From: Halobacteriales archaeon QH_10_67_13
Lineage (GTDB): Archaea > Halobacteriota > Halobacteria > Halobacteriales > Haloarculaceae
Assembly (NCBI GenBank): GCA_003021335.1
Contig: PXQL01000025.1
Coordinates: forward strand, 1-22,950
DNA: 22,950 nt
Direction: 5' to 3'
A program made the translations under genes and the position numbers. Positions 14,945 through 21,213 of the stretch are shown here, piece by piece. Below the pieces are notes generated by a model, which saw only the letters and a program-made list of their open reading frames with translations, was not told the origin of the DNA and did no database searches. The first letter of the stretch is position 1. The number at the start of each line of letters is the position of its first letter.

Positions 14945-15607
14945 ATGGTGGTCCTCGCGACGAAGTGTTACGTCGCCGGCGAGGCCCGCGACCGGGCGAT
15001 CGACTCTCTGCGCGCGCTCGTCGACAACGACGTTGGCGAGCTCGAAGTCGACCGAGAGATCGGGATCCGCGAGGACGACTTTCCGACCGTGACCGTGACC
15101 GGACCGGACGCGACCGCCGCGCGGAATCTCCTGCGCGAGCGGTGGGGGGCGATTACCCCCCAGTTCGAGGCCGGCGAGACCTACGTCGGCACCCTCGCCG
15201 GCTGGGACGAGGACGGGCTCACGCTCGACGCCGGCCGCGAGGTCACGATCCCCCGGGACCGACTCGGCCTCGGCCCGGGCGGGGCCGACCAGGTCCGACG
15301 CCGGTACGGGCTGGTCCAGCACACGCCCCTTGCCTTCGTCTCCGACGAACCGCCTCGCCTGGCCGACCGGGAGCGCGACCGGCTGTACGACTGGGAGCGC
15401 GGGTCCGGGCGGGTAAACGTCAACAGCGCCACGCGTGGGGAGGTACGGGCGACGGTCAACCGCGCGGGCCACGCCGAGGATATCGTCACCGTCGAGCGGC
15501 TCGGCCTGCTCGAACAGAGTATCGTCTGCCGCGAGGGCACCGACTCCCCGGGACTGCTCGCGAGCATCGGCGAGTACCTCCCCGCGGAACTGCTCTGTGT
15601 CGTCTGA
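14945..15607 (+). CDS. DUF2110 family protein
   Basis: A 220-residue cytoplasmic protein beginning MVVLATKCYVAGEARDRAID. The N-terminal part looks like an alpha/beta domain with IREDDFPTVTVTGPDATAAR. The middle resembles an OB/S1-like beta unit, GETYVGTLAGWDEDGLTLDA, followed by VTIPRDRLGLGPG. The C-terminus, EDIVTVERLGLLEQSIVCRE, completes the family. DUF2110 is an archaeal family often placed beside tfe; its role is unknown, and the OB-like unit suggests nucleic-acid or ribosome contact (inference). The frame is open to 14897, but the ATG at 14945 has an A/T-rich box (aaaatcgtatac) about 25-35 bp upstream. The lipoprotein gene follows after a single base. Confidence 0.85.
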   Translation: MVVLATKCYVAGEARDRAIDSLRALVDNDVGELEVDREIGIREDDFPTVTVTGPDATAARNLLRERWGAITPQFEAGETYVGTLAGWDEDGLTLDAGREVTIPRDRLGLGPGGADQVRRRYGLVQHTPLAFVSDEPPRLADRERDRLYDWERGSGRVNVNSATRGEVRATVNRAGHAEDIVTVERLGLLEQSIVCREGTDSPGLLASIGEYLPAELLCVV

Positions 15608-15608
15608 G

Positions 15609-16511
15609 ATGTCTCGACGCCGTCGCCTGCTCGCCGTGCTCGCGCTCGTCGCCGCCGTTGCCCTCGCGGGCTGTTCTCTCGGCGCCAGCGAACTCACGGA
15701 CGAGGCTCTCACAGGCGAGGAGACCTACAACTGGGAGACCGAGGCAAACGCGACCCTCGATCTCACCGCCGGCTCGAACAGCTACACCGCCGTGATTCGG
15801 ATTCGCAACCAATCGGAGCTCGAGATCTTCCGGGAGACGGCGATCCGCGGCAACGAGGCGATCGACGTCGAGACGCTGCGGTTCCGGTATCCCAACGGCA
15901 CGATCGTCAACGCCACCGAGCGCCGGGCGAAGGCACTCCGGGATTCGATCTCCGAGGGGGGCAACGCCAAGCCCCGCGCGGAGGTCGACGAGTTCACCGA
16001 GAGCGTCACCGGCAACGCCGAGGAGGTCAGAAACGAACTCGACGGCGCGACCTTCGGCTCGTTCGACGTACTGTTCGCGGCGCTGAACTACAACTACGGC
16101 TGGAAGATCTTTCAGGTCGAACGGATGGTCGACGATCACGCCGACAGCCTCAGCGACGAGGACCGTGCCCTCTTCGAGGAGCTACGGACGACGATCTCGA
16201 TGTTCGGTCCCGCACGCGAGCACATCAAAACGCTGTTCTTCGAGTGGGCGCTCATCAACCTCTCACAGCTCATTCTCTACGTCTCGGTGCCCGCGCTGGT
16301 CGTCGCCGGCAGCATGCTCGCGTTCGTGGGTGGGAGCTCGTTCACCGGCTCGGTGTTCGGGATCCCGAGCCTCCTGTTGATCGTCGCCGGTGGGTTCACC
16401 GTTTCGGTGTTGCCCTTTCTTCTGCTTCTCTCGTACATCCTCCGGATCGCAACGGTCGCGAAACGCACCCTCGCCATCGGCCCGCTGATCCTCCGGGACT
16501 CGCAGCGATAG
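15609..16511 (+). CDS. Haloarchaeal lipoprotein with C-terminal membrane segments
   Basis: A 300-residue protein whose ATG lies one base after the DUF2110 stop, so the two are almost certainly co-translated. It starts MSRRRRLLAVLALVAAVALAGC: an arginine-rich signal peptide and a lipobox (LAGC, Cys22) for lipid anchoring; the RR cluster would suit Tat export. The large middle part is extracytoplasmic by prediction and acidic, with FRYPNGTIVNATERRAKALRDS. Two or three hydrophobic helices follow from about residue 215 (LINLSQLILYVSVPALVVAG, then LLLIVAGGFTVSVLPFLLLL), and the tail is basic. The family may be the one often found after DUF2110 (DUF5803), but I am not sure. It converges with the next gene, 2 bp away. 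Confidence 0.82.
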   Translation: MSRRRRLLAVLALVAAVALAGCSLGASELTDEALTGEETYNWETEANATLDLTAGSNSYTAVIRIRNQSELEIFRETAIRGNEAIDVETLRFRYPNGTIVNATERRAKALRDSISEGGNAKPRAEVDEFTESVTGNAEEVRNELDGATFGSFDVLFAALNYNYGWKIFQVERMVDDHADSLSDEDRALFEELRTTISMFGPAREHIKTLFFEWALINLSQLILYVSVPALVVAGSMLAFVGGSSFTGSVFGIPSLLLIVAGGFTVSVLPFLLLLSYILRIATVAKRTLAIGPLILRDSQR

Positions 16512-16513
16512 GC

Positions 16514-16918
16514 TCAGAACAGCTTGTTGCCATCAGCAGTGACCGGCTGTGTGTCGACGACCGTCCCGTTGATCGTGTTGACGGCGGTGATGGTCGCGTT
16601 TCCGTTCGCCGGGAGGTAGAGAGTGATCCCGCTGGTCTGACCCGTTTCGACCGTCGTGCTGTCGAAGCTGGAGCCGCTCTCTGAGATCACCACGAGCTTC
16701 GAAACGCCCTGCTCGGTCGTCGTGTTCGGGGTGAGCGTCACCGCGGTCTTCACCCGGCCGCTGGCCCACGGCTCGTCGGTCGAAACCCCCTCGAAGACGG
16801 CCGAATCGCCGGTGTCGGCCGTGACGGTGGGACTCAGTGTGAGACAGCCGCCGAACCCGAGGGCGATGACGAGCACAACGCTTGCGAGGACCCGGCGGCG
16901 CGGAATCCGTCGGCACAT
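16514..16918 (-). CDS. Small secreted lipoprotein, unknown function
   Basis: A 134-residue protein from the ATG at 16918, beginning MCRRIPRRRVLASVVLVIAL and then GFGGC. The arginine-rich n-region, a hydrophobic core and the lipobox FGGC give a lipoprotein signal, with Cys at about residue 24. The mature part is Thr/Ser/Asn-rich (VTLTPNTTTEQGVSKLVVIS, then TGITL-like strands and NGNATITAVNTINGTVV), which resembles an immunoglobulin- or CARDB-like beta fold exposed outside the cell with several N-glycosylation sequons. The open frame extends 24 codons further upstream, but that part is not signal-like. I do not recognise the family. Confidence 0.75.
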   Translation of the reverse strand: MCRRIPRRRVLASVVLVIALGFGGCLTLSPTVTADTGDSAVFEGVSTDEPWASGRVKTAVTLTPNTTTEQGVSKLVVISESGSSFDSTTVETGQTSGITLYLPANGNATITAVNTINGTVVDTQPVTADGNKLF

Positions 16919-17025
16919 ATACCGAAGTGGTTGGTCGGGGGGTCCCTTGAGCGTTGCACTTGCTCGGGCCCACGGGGGGAGTGCAAGCACAGGGCTTTTG
17001 TTCTCACCGATGTTCGACTCGTCGT

Positions 17026-17235
17026 ATGTTCGCGCTCACTGCGGTCAAGAAAGCGGCAACGTACGGGTACAAGAAGTACGGCATTCCGGGGGCGATCGTC
17101 ACCGGACTCGGCACACTGCTCGGTGTTCGGTTCATCAAGGGCAAGTTCCTGTCGGGGTCGGGCGGCAACGGTGCGGACGGAACGGACGTCGACACGGGCG
17201 GGGAGTCAAGCGACGGATCGAGCACCGCCGACTGA
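17026..17235 (+). CDS. Small membrane-associated protein, unknown function
   Basis: A 69-residue protein, MFALTAVKKAATYGYKKYGI at the N-terminus. It has a basic amphipathic start, one moderately hydrophobic helix (PGAIVTGLGTLLGVRFI, about 21-37), and a Gly/Ser/Asp-rich tail (GGNGADGTDVDTGGESSDGS) that is typical of disordered haloarchaeal C-termini. The start has a TATA-like gcttttgt about 25-32 bp upstream and lies 107 bp from the divergent lipoprotein start. The frame opens further upstream to 16954, but with no promoter support. The family is not recognised. Confidence 0.62.
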   Translation: MFALTAVKKAATYGYKKYGIPGAIVTGLGTLLGVRFIKGKFLSGSGGNGADGTDVDTGGESSDGSSTAD

Positions 17236-17281
17236 TCGTTCCCCCGAAATCCGGACGAACGGTCGACGCGCTGTCCACCGG

Positions 17282-18160
17282 TTACAGTCCGAGAAACGCC
17301 TCGGCGTTCTCCCACAGCAGCTTTCGTTCGACTTCTTCGGGATAGTCGGTGTGTTCGGCGAACGATTCGAGCAACTCTTCGGGTCGGATCATCGGGTAGT
17401 CGGTGCCGAACATCACCTTGTCCTGGAGGATGGTGCCGGCGTAGTGAAGCACCTGGTCGTCGATGTATTTGGGGAGCCAGCCCGAGAGATCCATGTGAAC
17501 GTTGCCCTTCTGCTGGCAGATCGCGAGCTGTTCTTTCTCCCACGGGAAAGCGGGATGGGCGAGCAGGATCTGGAGATCGGGGAACCGGGCGGCCACGTCG
17601 TCGATCAGCATCGGGTTTCCATGTTCGATCCGGAGGCCGCGCCCGCCGGGGCTGCCAGCGCCAAGGGTGGAGTTCCCACCGTGGAAGACGACCGGAACGC
17701 CGAGATCCTCGATCGTCTTCCAGAGCGGGTCGTGTTCGGGCGCGCTCGGGTCGAACCCCTGGGCGATCTGCTGGAACTTGAACCCCGAGAGGTCGAGGTC
17801 CTCGATCGCGCGCTCGGCGGACTCCACGCAGTCCTCTTTCAGGGGATCGACGCCCGCAAAGCCGGTGAAGAAGTCGGGGTACTCGTCGCGGACCTCGGCG
17901 ACGTACTCGCTCGTGACCGGTGGATTGCCGGTGTTGGTTTCGGCGTCCCAGCCGAGCAACACCGCGTGGCGGACCCCGACCTCGTGGTACTCCTCGACCA
18001 TCTCATCGAAGCCCCAGGTTTCGAGGTCGGTGCCGAATTTCCCGGCGGCGTCGCGCATCATCTCGCCGCCGGCATCCTCCAGAAACTCGCTCGTCGGCTG
18101 GTGGGCGTGAGTGTCGACGAAGCGCGGTTCGTCCGACGGGAAGTCGATGTCGAGCATCAT
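17282..18160 (-). CDS. Amidohydrolase family 2 (metal-dependent hydrolase)
   Basis: A 292-residue TIM-barrel hydrolase if started at MMLDIDFPSDEPRFVDTHAH (ATG 18160, or the second ATG at 18157). Metal and catalytic motifs are in order: FVDTHAHQP (His18, His20), VPVVFHGGNSTLG (third His), QILLAHPAFPWEKEQ (fourth His), and MFGTDYPMIRPEEL (the terminal Asp). This is the PF04909 class, whose members include decarboxylases and lactone or amide hydrolases; the substrate cannot be told. The frame is open upstream without a stop and joins a truncated PUA gene, so a 431-residue fused product from 18577 is also possible. The residues just before 18160 look like translated promoter, with a GTATATGTG box about 20-28 bp upstream. 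Confidence 0.85.
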   Translation of the reverse strand: MMLDIDFPSDEPRFVDTHAHQPTSEFLEDAGGEMMRDAAGKFGTDLETWGFDEMVEEYHEVGVRHAVLLGWDAETNTGNPPVTSEYVAEVRDEYPDFFTGFAGVDPLKEDCVESAERAIEDLDLSGFKFQQIAQGFDPSAPEHDPLWKTIEDLGVPVVFHGGNSTLGAGSPGGRGLRIEHGNPMLIDDVAARFPDLQILLAHPAFPWEKEQLAICQQKGNVHMDLSGWLPKYIDDQVLHYAGTILQDKVMFGTDYPMIRPEELLESFAEHTDYPEEVERKLLWENAEAFLGL

Positions 18161-18577
18161 CGATTTCTCGGGGACCAGCCACATATACTGTTGGTCGCTG
18201 GCTGCGGCAGTGTTCGGAGGCGCCGGAAGAATCGAGACAGTGCCACCGCCTGGCCGGACGCCCGGGTCGACGCCCTGAACGAACTTCGAAAAGGCGTTCT
18301 TGCCCTCGCGGACGAACGGCGCGCTCTCCTCGCCGACCATGACGCGAACCTGGGGAGCGTCGAACGCCCCGCGGAGTCGTTCGCCACCGGCGAGACCGAG
18401 CGTAAACCGGCCGTCGACGCCGTAGGTCACGAGGCGCTCGCCCGCGGCGAACACCTGCTCCGGTCGGCCGGTCGCGGTGTGTCGAACCACCGGGTCGCCG
18501 GCGAACAGCGCGTTGCCGGCGCTGTGGCCGAACTGGTAGTCCGCGATCGTGCGCAACCGCGCGAGCTCGTCCGCCAT
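18161..18577 (-). pseudogene. PUA-domain protein, C-terminally truncated and in frame with the amidohydrolase
   Basis: From ATG 18577 the frame reads MADELARLRTIADYQFGHSA, then GRPEQVFAAGERLVTYGVDG, FTLGLAGGERL, VRVMVGEESAPFVREGKNAF and SKFVQGVDPGVRPG (about residues 1-106). This matches a haloarchaeal pre-PUA/PUA protein related to the RNA-binding part of archaeosine and pseudouridine enzymes. The second half of the PUA fold, which in relatives as I recall them continues with a D-E-V-hydrophobic strand and L-A-V-G-R-A, is absent. Instead the frame runs through about 33 residues of unrelated sequence (TVSILPAPPNTAAASDQQYM...) straight into the amidohydrolase. The likely cause is a deletion that removed the gene's 3' part. 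Whether the product folds, or a fusion is made, is open. Confidence 0.65.
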
Positions 18578-18683
18578 CGACCTCGGTTCGACGTCGGTAT
18601 GCAAAAGCGCGTCCATCGGTCGGGCCCGAGACAACGCGACGGTTTCGAAGCGATTTAGACCGATCGGGGCGCAGTGGTGGGTA

Positions 18684-18869
18684 ATGGACGAACGCACCAA
18701 GGTCCTCGCGGGCGCAGCACTCATCGTGGTGAGCGCGGTCATCACCCTCCTGTTCGCCCTTCCGACGTCGTTGCTCTCGGTCTCGATCCCGGTCCCGTTG
18801 GCCGCGATCGCCGCGGTCGGGATCGCCGCCGGCACGCTGCTCGTCGGTACCTCCGAGGGTGCGGTCTGA
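18684..18869 (+). CDS. Small two-helix membrane protein
   Basis: A 61-residue protein, MDERTKVLAGAALIVVSAVI at the start, with two hydrophobic helices (about 8-26 and 33-54, the second SIPVPLAAIAAVGIAAGTLL) and a short tail. It is divergent from the PUA remnant, 106 bp apart, with a TATA-like gcgatttag about 26-34 bp before the ATG. The product is not recognised; similar tiny membrane proteins are common in haloarchaea. It converges with the NYN-domain gene, 28 bp away. Confidence 0.65.
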   Translation: MDERTKVLAGAALIVVSAVITLLFALPTSLLSVSIPVPLAAIAAVGIAAGTLLVGTSEGAV

Positions 18870-18897
18870 GACACGAACGAAGCTCCCGGTTGCCGGG

Positions 18898-19395
18898 CTA
18901 CAGCAGGAACCTCTCCGCGCGCTCCGAGAGATCGGTGAACCCGTCGACGGCATCGAGCAGCTCCTCCGAGGTGGATTCCTCGAACGCCATCGCCTCGACC
19001 CGGACGCCCTCGTGGCGGAGATGCGAACAGAGCCGCGAGAAGTCGCCGTCGCCGGTGCAGATCACGACGGTGTCGAGGTGTGGCGCGAGCGTCACCGCGT
19101 CGAGGATCATCCCGACGTCCCAGTCCGCCGTCTTGGAGCCGTCGGCGTGGGTCTTGATGTCCTTGATCTTGGTCTCGTAGCCGATGTTTTCGAGCGCCTC
19201 GAAGAAACTCTCCTCCTCGGGGGAGTCGGCCCGGATGACGTACGCGATCGCCCGGGTGAGTTCGCGGCCGGCGACGCCCGCATCGAGGAGTTCGTCGTAG
19301 TCGATGTTGCGGGAGTAGATGCTCTGTGCCGTGTGATAGAGGTTCTGCGCGTCGACCAGCACCGCGACCCGCTGGGCCGGATGGACGTTCGACAT
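18898..19395 (-). CDS. NYN (LabA/DUF88) domain protein
   Basis: A 165-residue protein with the NYN fold, a PIN-like nuclease superfamily. The first acidic motif is VAVLVDAQNLY (Asp15, Asn18). The central acidic pair is KTADWDVGMILDAV (Asp91, Asp93), and the third motif is VVICTGDGDFSRLCSHLR (Asp116, Asp118), so all the expected metal-binding acidic residues are present and the enzyme looks active. Members of the LabA/DUF88 group are predicted RNA nucleases; no substrate is known for the haloarchaeal form. A TATA-like CACTTTAGCA (minus strand, 19416-19425) is 21-30 bp upstream of the ATG. The ORF uses the full family length. Confidence 0.9.
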   Translation of the reverse strand: MSNVHPAQRVAVLVDAQNLYHTAQSIYSRNIDYDELLDAGVAGRELTRAIAYVIRADSPEEESFFEALENIGYETKIKDIKTHADGSKTADWDVGMILDAVTLAPHLDTVVICTGDGDFSRLCSHLRHEGVRVEAMAFEESTSEELLDAVDGFTDLSERAERFLL

Positions 19396-19872
19396 GTCGG
19401 TAGTCGACGGACTGCCTGCTAAAGTGTTTCGTCACTGACGGCGGCAGTGTTCAGACAAACCGTAGCGATCGGGACGGCGACAGCAACCGCGACGGGCTCG
19501 AACTCCCCGGCCGGCTCAGGTTCTGCTCACGGGTCGTGCTCTGCTCGCGGGCCGGAGGCCCGCTCACGGGTCGTTCCTCCCCGTTCGCTTTCGAGGCGCT
19601 CGCCGGTGCTCCCCGTTCGCTTTCGAGGTCGTTCGAGGGAGCTTTGCTCTCGGGCGACTTCGGCTCCGCTCGGTCCCACCTGGTGTGGGTCCCTCGGTCA
19701 GCGTCGCTTATCCGAACACCGCCACGGGGCGGAAGCAATCGGAGCGTGGCGGTCCGGAGCCGTCACTTCTCAGACTGTCGGACAGAACTTGTCTCGGAAA
19801 CGACGCTGGAACATCCGGTTGCTGTCCGATGTCTTCGGCCGGTCGATATTCACCTATTTCTGTCCGATAGTA
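19396..19872. other. Gene-poor stretch with direct repeats
   Basis: No ORF here looks coding: the open frames are Arg/Ser/Pro-rich shadows of repeats. The stretch holds two exact 20-bp copies of ctccccgttcgctttcgagg, two copies of gctcacgggtcgt, a perfect small palindrome cgggccggaggcccg (19548-19562), and the recurring word CTGTCCGAT with an inverted relative. No transposase remnant was recognised. Confidence 0.6.
19577..19628. repeat. Direct repeat, two exact 20-bp copies
   Basis: The unit ctccccgttcgctttcgagg occurs at 19577-19596 and 19609-19628 (period 32). Just upstream, gctcacgggtcgt occurs at 19525-19537 and 19562-19574 (period 37). The spacing is not that of a CRISPR and there are only two copies of each. 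Confidence 0.75.
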
Positions 19873-20073
19873 TCAGCTAGCCGGCCCCGTGAGATCGAGC
19901 GGTCGGACCCACCGATACCAGACCACGAGCGCCATCGTGACGTAGCCGACAGCCCAGACGACCGACCCGACGGTGTCGTACCCGGCGGCCGTGAGCGCGT
20001 AGTTCGTCGTCCCGGGCACGACAACGCCGACGGCGAGCACGAGCCCGAACAGCACCCGCTCGTCGATCGTCAC
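19873..20073 (-). CDS. Small two-helix membrane protein, GTG start
   Basis: A 66-residue protein read from GTG 20073: (M)TIDERVLFGLVLAVGVVVP, then TTNYALTAAGYDTVGSVVWA, VGYVTMALVVWYRWVRP and LDLTGPAS. Two hydrophobic helices (about 7-20 and 38-57) and the aromatic WYRWVRPLDL end look like a real conserved haloarchaeal membrane protein. The frame is open to an ATG at 20211, but the extra N-terminus is Thr/Arg/Pro-rich and not membrane-like, so the GTG, preceded by a GGGAG-like stretch, is preferred. The role is unknown. Confidence 0.6.
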   Translation of the reverse strand: MTIDERVLFGLVLAVGVVVPGTTNYALTAAGYDTVGSVVWAVGYVTMALVVWYRWVRPLDLTGPAS

Positions 20074-20553
20074 GGACGTTTCACTCCCATTTGTCGGGGT
20101 CGACGGCGGATCATACGCCTCGCTACGGGTTCGAGCCGCCTCAATGGCTCGGTTCGCCGTGCGCGACCGACCCGCCGGAAGAACGGATGGCTGAACCGGG
20201 CCGGTCGTCACCCCACGAAACCGACTCCCGGATTCGACGGTGCCACGCAGCGGTGGCGGGTCGGTCTACACCTGGCGTCGGACACCAGCTCCCGGACACG
20301 AGGGGGACACACGACAGTGGTATGCCCACACAAAGCTTATGCTCGTGACGGACGGAGTATCGAACGGAGCGTGGCGCGCTCCACGGGACAGCGGGGCTCC
20401 GTTGCGTGGCATCACCTGTAACTTCAGCCCTGCTGTCTTCTTCAAGCAGTCGGTTGGCGAGCAGCCGGTATGTCGCTGGAAACGGACCGCCTGGCAGTCG
20501 CCACAGCACCGCTGATCCGTGCTCGTCGCTCGTAGAGTGCGTAGCGAGAACGA
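20074..20553. other. Gene-free stretch beside tRNA-Ile
   Basis: About 480 bp between the small membrane gene and the 3' end of tRNA-Ile without a convincing gene. Short frames in both directions (for example around 20339-20515) have no family resemblance. A TATA-like aagcttatg occurs at 20334-20342 with no obvious gene after it. No integrase or repeat of the tRNA 3' end was seen. Confidence 0.5.
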
Positions 20554-20627
20554 TGGGCCAACGCGGATTTGAACCGCGGACCTCCCGGTTATCAGCCGAG
20601 CGCTCAACCTAACTGAGCTATTGGCCC
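20554..20627 (-). tRNA. tRNA-Ile(GAT)
   Basis: The reverse complement folds as a cloverleaf: acceptor GGGCCAA/TTGGCCC with discriminator A, D-arm GCTC...GAGC, anticodon stem CTCGG/CCGGG with loop CTGATAA (anticodon GAT), and T-arm CGCGG TTCAAAT CCGCG. No intron and no encoded CCA. A TATA-like CCCTTACAAG on the minus strand lies roughly 27-37 bp before the 5' end, so it has its own promoter although it follows fxsA on the same strand. Confidence 0.96.
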
Positions 20628-21123
20628 GGACACCCAGAGTTGTGCCGTAGCGCTTGTAAGGGTTTCTCTTCGCGACTCGGCCGCCGTCCCCGGTTATTCC
20701 CGACTCGGCTCGCGACCCGCCGACGTAGACGTTCCCGCTTGCGATCCCGCCGGTCTTTCGGTCGATGTACGGCACGACGAGCCAGCGCTTGAGCGCCGTC
20801 CGGATCGGCCACCGCGTCACCGGGACGACGAGCAGCAATCCGACGGCGTCGGTGACGAGGCCTGGCGTGAGCAAGAACGCGCCGGCGGCGATCAGGAGCC
20901 CGCCGTCGAGGAGTTCGTCGCCGGGAAGCTGGCCGCGCTCGACGCGTCCTCTGACCTTTCGGGCCGTGTGGCGGCCCTCGGCACGCACGAGGAGCATCCC
21001 GATCAGCGCCGTGAGCACCACCAGCGCCACGGTCAGGGGTACGCCGATCCAGCCCGCCACCGCGACGAGCAACACGGCGTCGAACAGGGGGATGAGGAGG
21101 AGCAGCCCGATGATCCGAAGCAT
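20628..21123 (-). CDS. fxsA: FxsA family membrane protein, without its own stop before the tRNA
   Basis: The frame from ATG 21123 begins MLRIIGLLLLIPLFDAVLLV and has the FxsA layout: two N-terminal helices, the conserved VRAEGRHTARKVRGRVERGQ, ELLDGGLLIAAGAFLLTPGL with VTDAVGLLLVVP, then RWLVVPYIDRKTGGIASGNV and YVGG (to about residue 134). FxsA is an inner-membrane protein that relieves F-plasmid exclusion of phage T7 in E. coli when overproduced; its native role is unclear. Oddly, the frame has no stop before the tRNA and stays open through it to 20266. A stop exists in the neighbouring frame at 20694-20696, just after the normal end of the family. A 1-base frame change, or a lost stop, would explain this. 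The 5' TATA-like GCATAAAGG lies about 30 bp upstream. Confidence 0.82.
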
Positions 21124-21150
21124 ACCCGAACTACTCGTCCCGCACGCAAA

Positions 21151-21160
21151 ACCCTTTATG
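21151..21160. promoter_or_regulatory. Shared A/T-rich promoter box between fxsA and the DUF255 gene
   Basis: The sequence accctttatg/c reads as a TATA-like box in both directions. On the minus strand it lies 28-37 bp before the fxsA ATG (21123), right for a leaderless message. On the plus strand it is about 54 bp before the DUF255-protein ATG (21214), which would leave a short leader. Confidence 0.4.
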
Positions 21161-21213
21161 CTCCGAGGGGTCGGGAGTCCGAAGCGCTTTGGCCCATCCG
21201 CCGAAGAATATGC

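Noticed and set aside
16931..18658. 575-codon plus-strand open frame
   Set aside because: Antisense to the amidohydrolase, whose metal motifs are unambiguous.
18578..19435. Upstream extension of the PUA/amidohydrolase frame to 19435
   Set aside because: It runs through the small membrane gene's antisense and a shifted frame of the NYN gene; the sequence is low-complexity and the PUA start at 18577 is family-like.
19525..19628. Possible CRISPR-like array
   Set aside because: Only two copies each of two different repeats, with spacers too short and irregular, and no cas gene.
19451..19738. 95-codon minus-strand frame
   Set aside because: Its sequence is produced by the direct repeats and is Ser/Arg/Pro-rich; no sign of a folded protein.
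20470..20535. 21-residue frame MSLETDRLAVATAPLIRARRS
   Set aside because: Too short to support without conservation; no promoter or partner gene seen.
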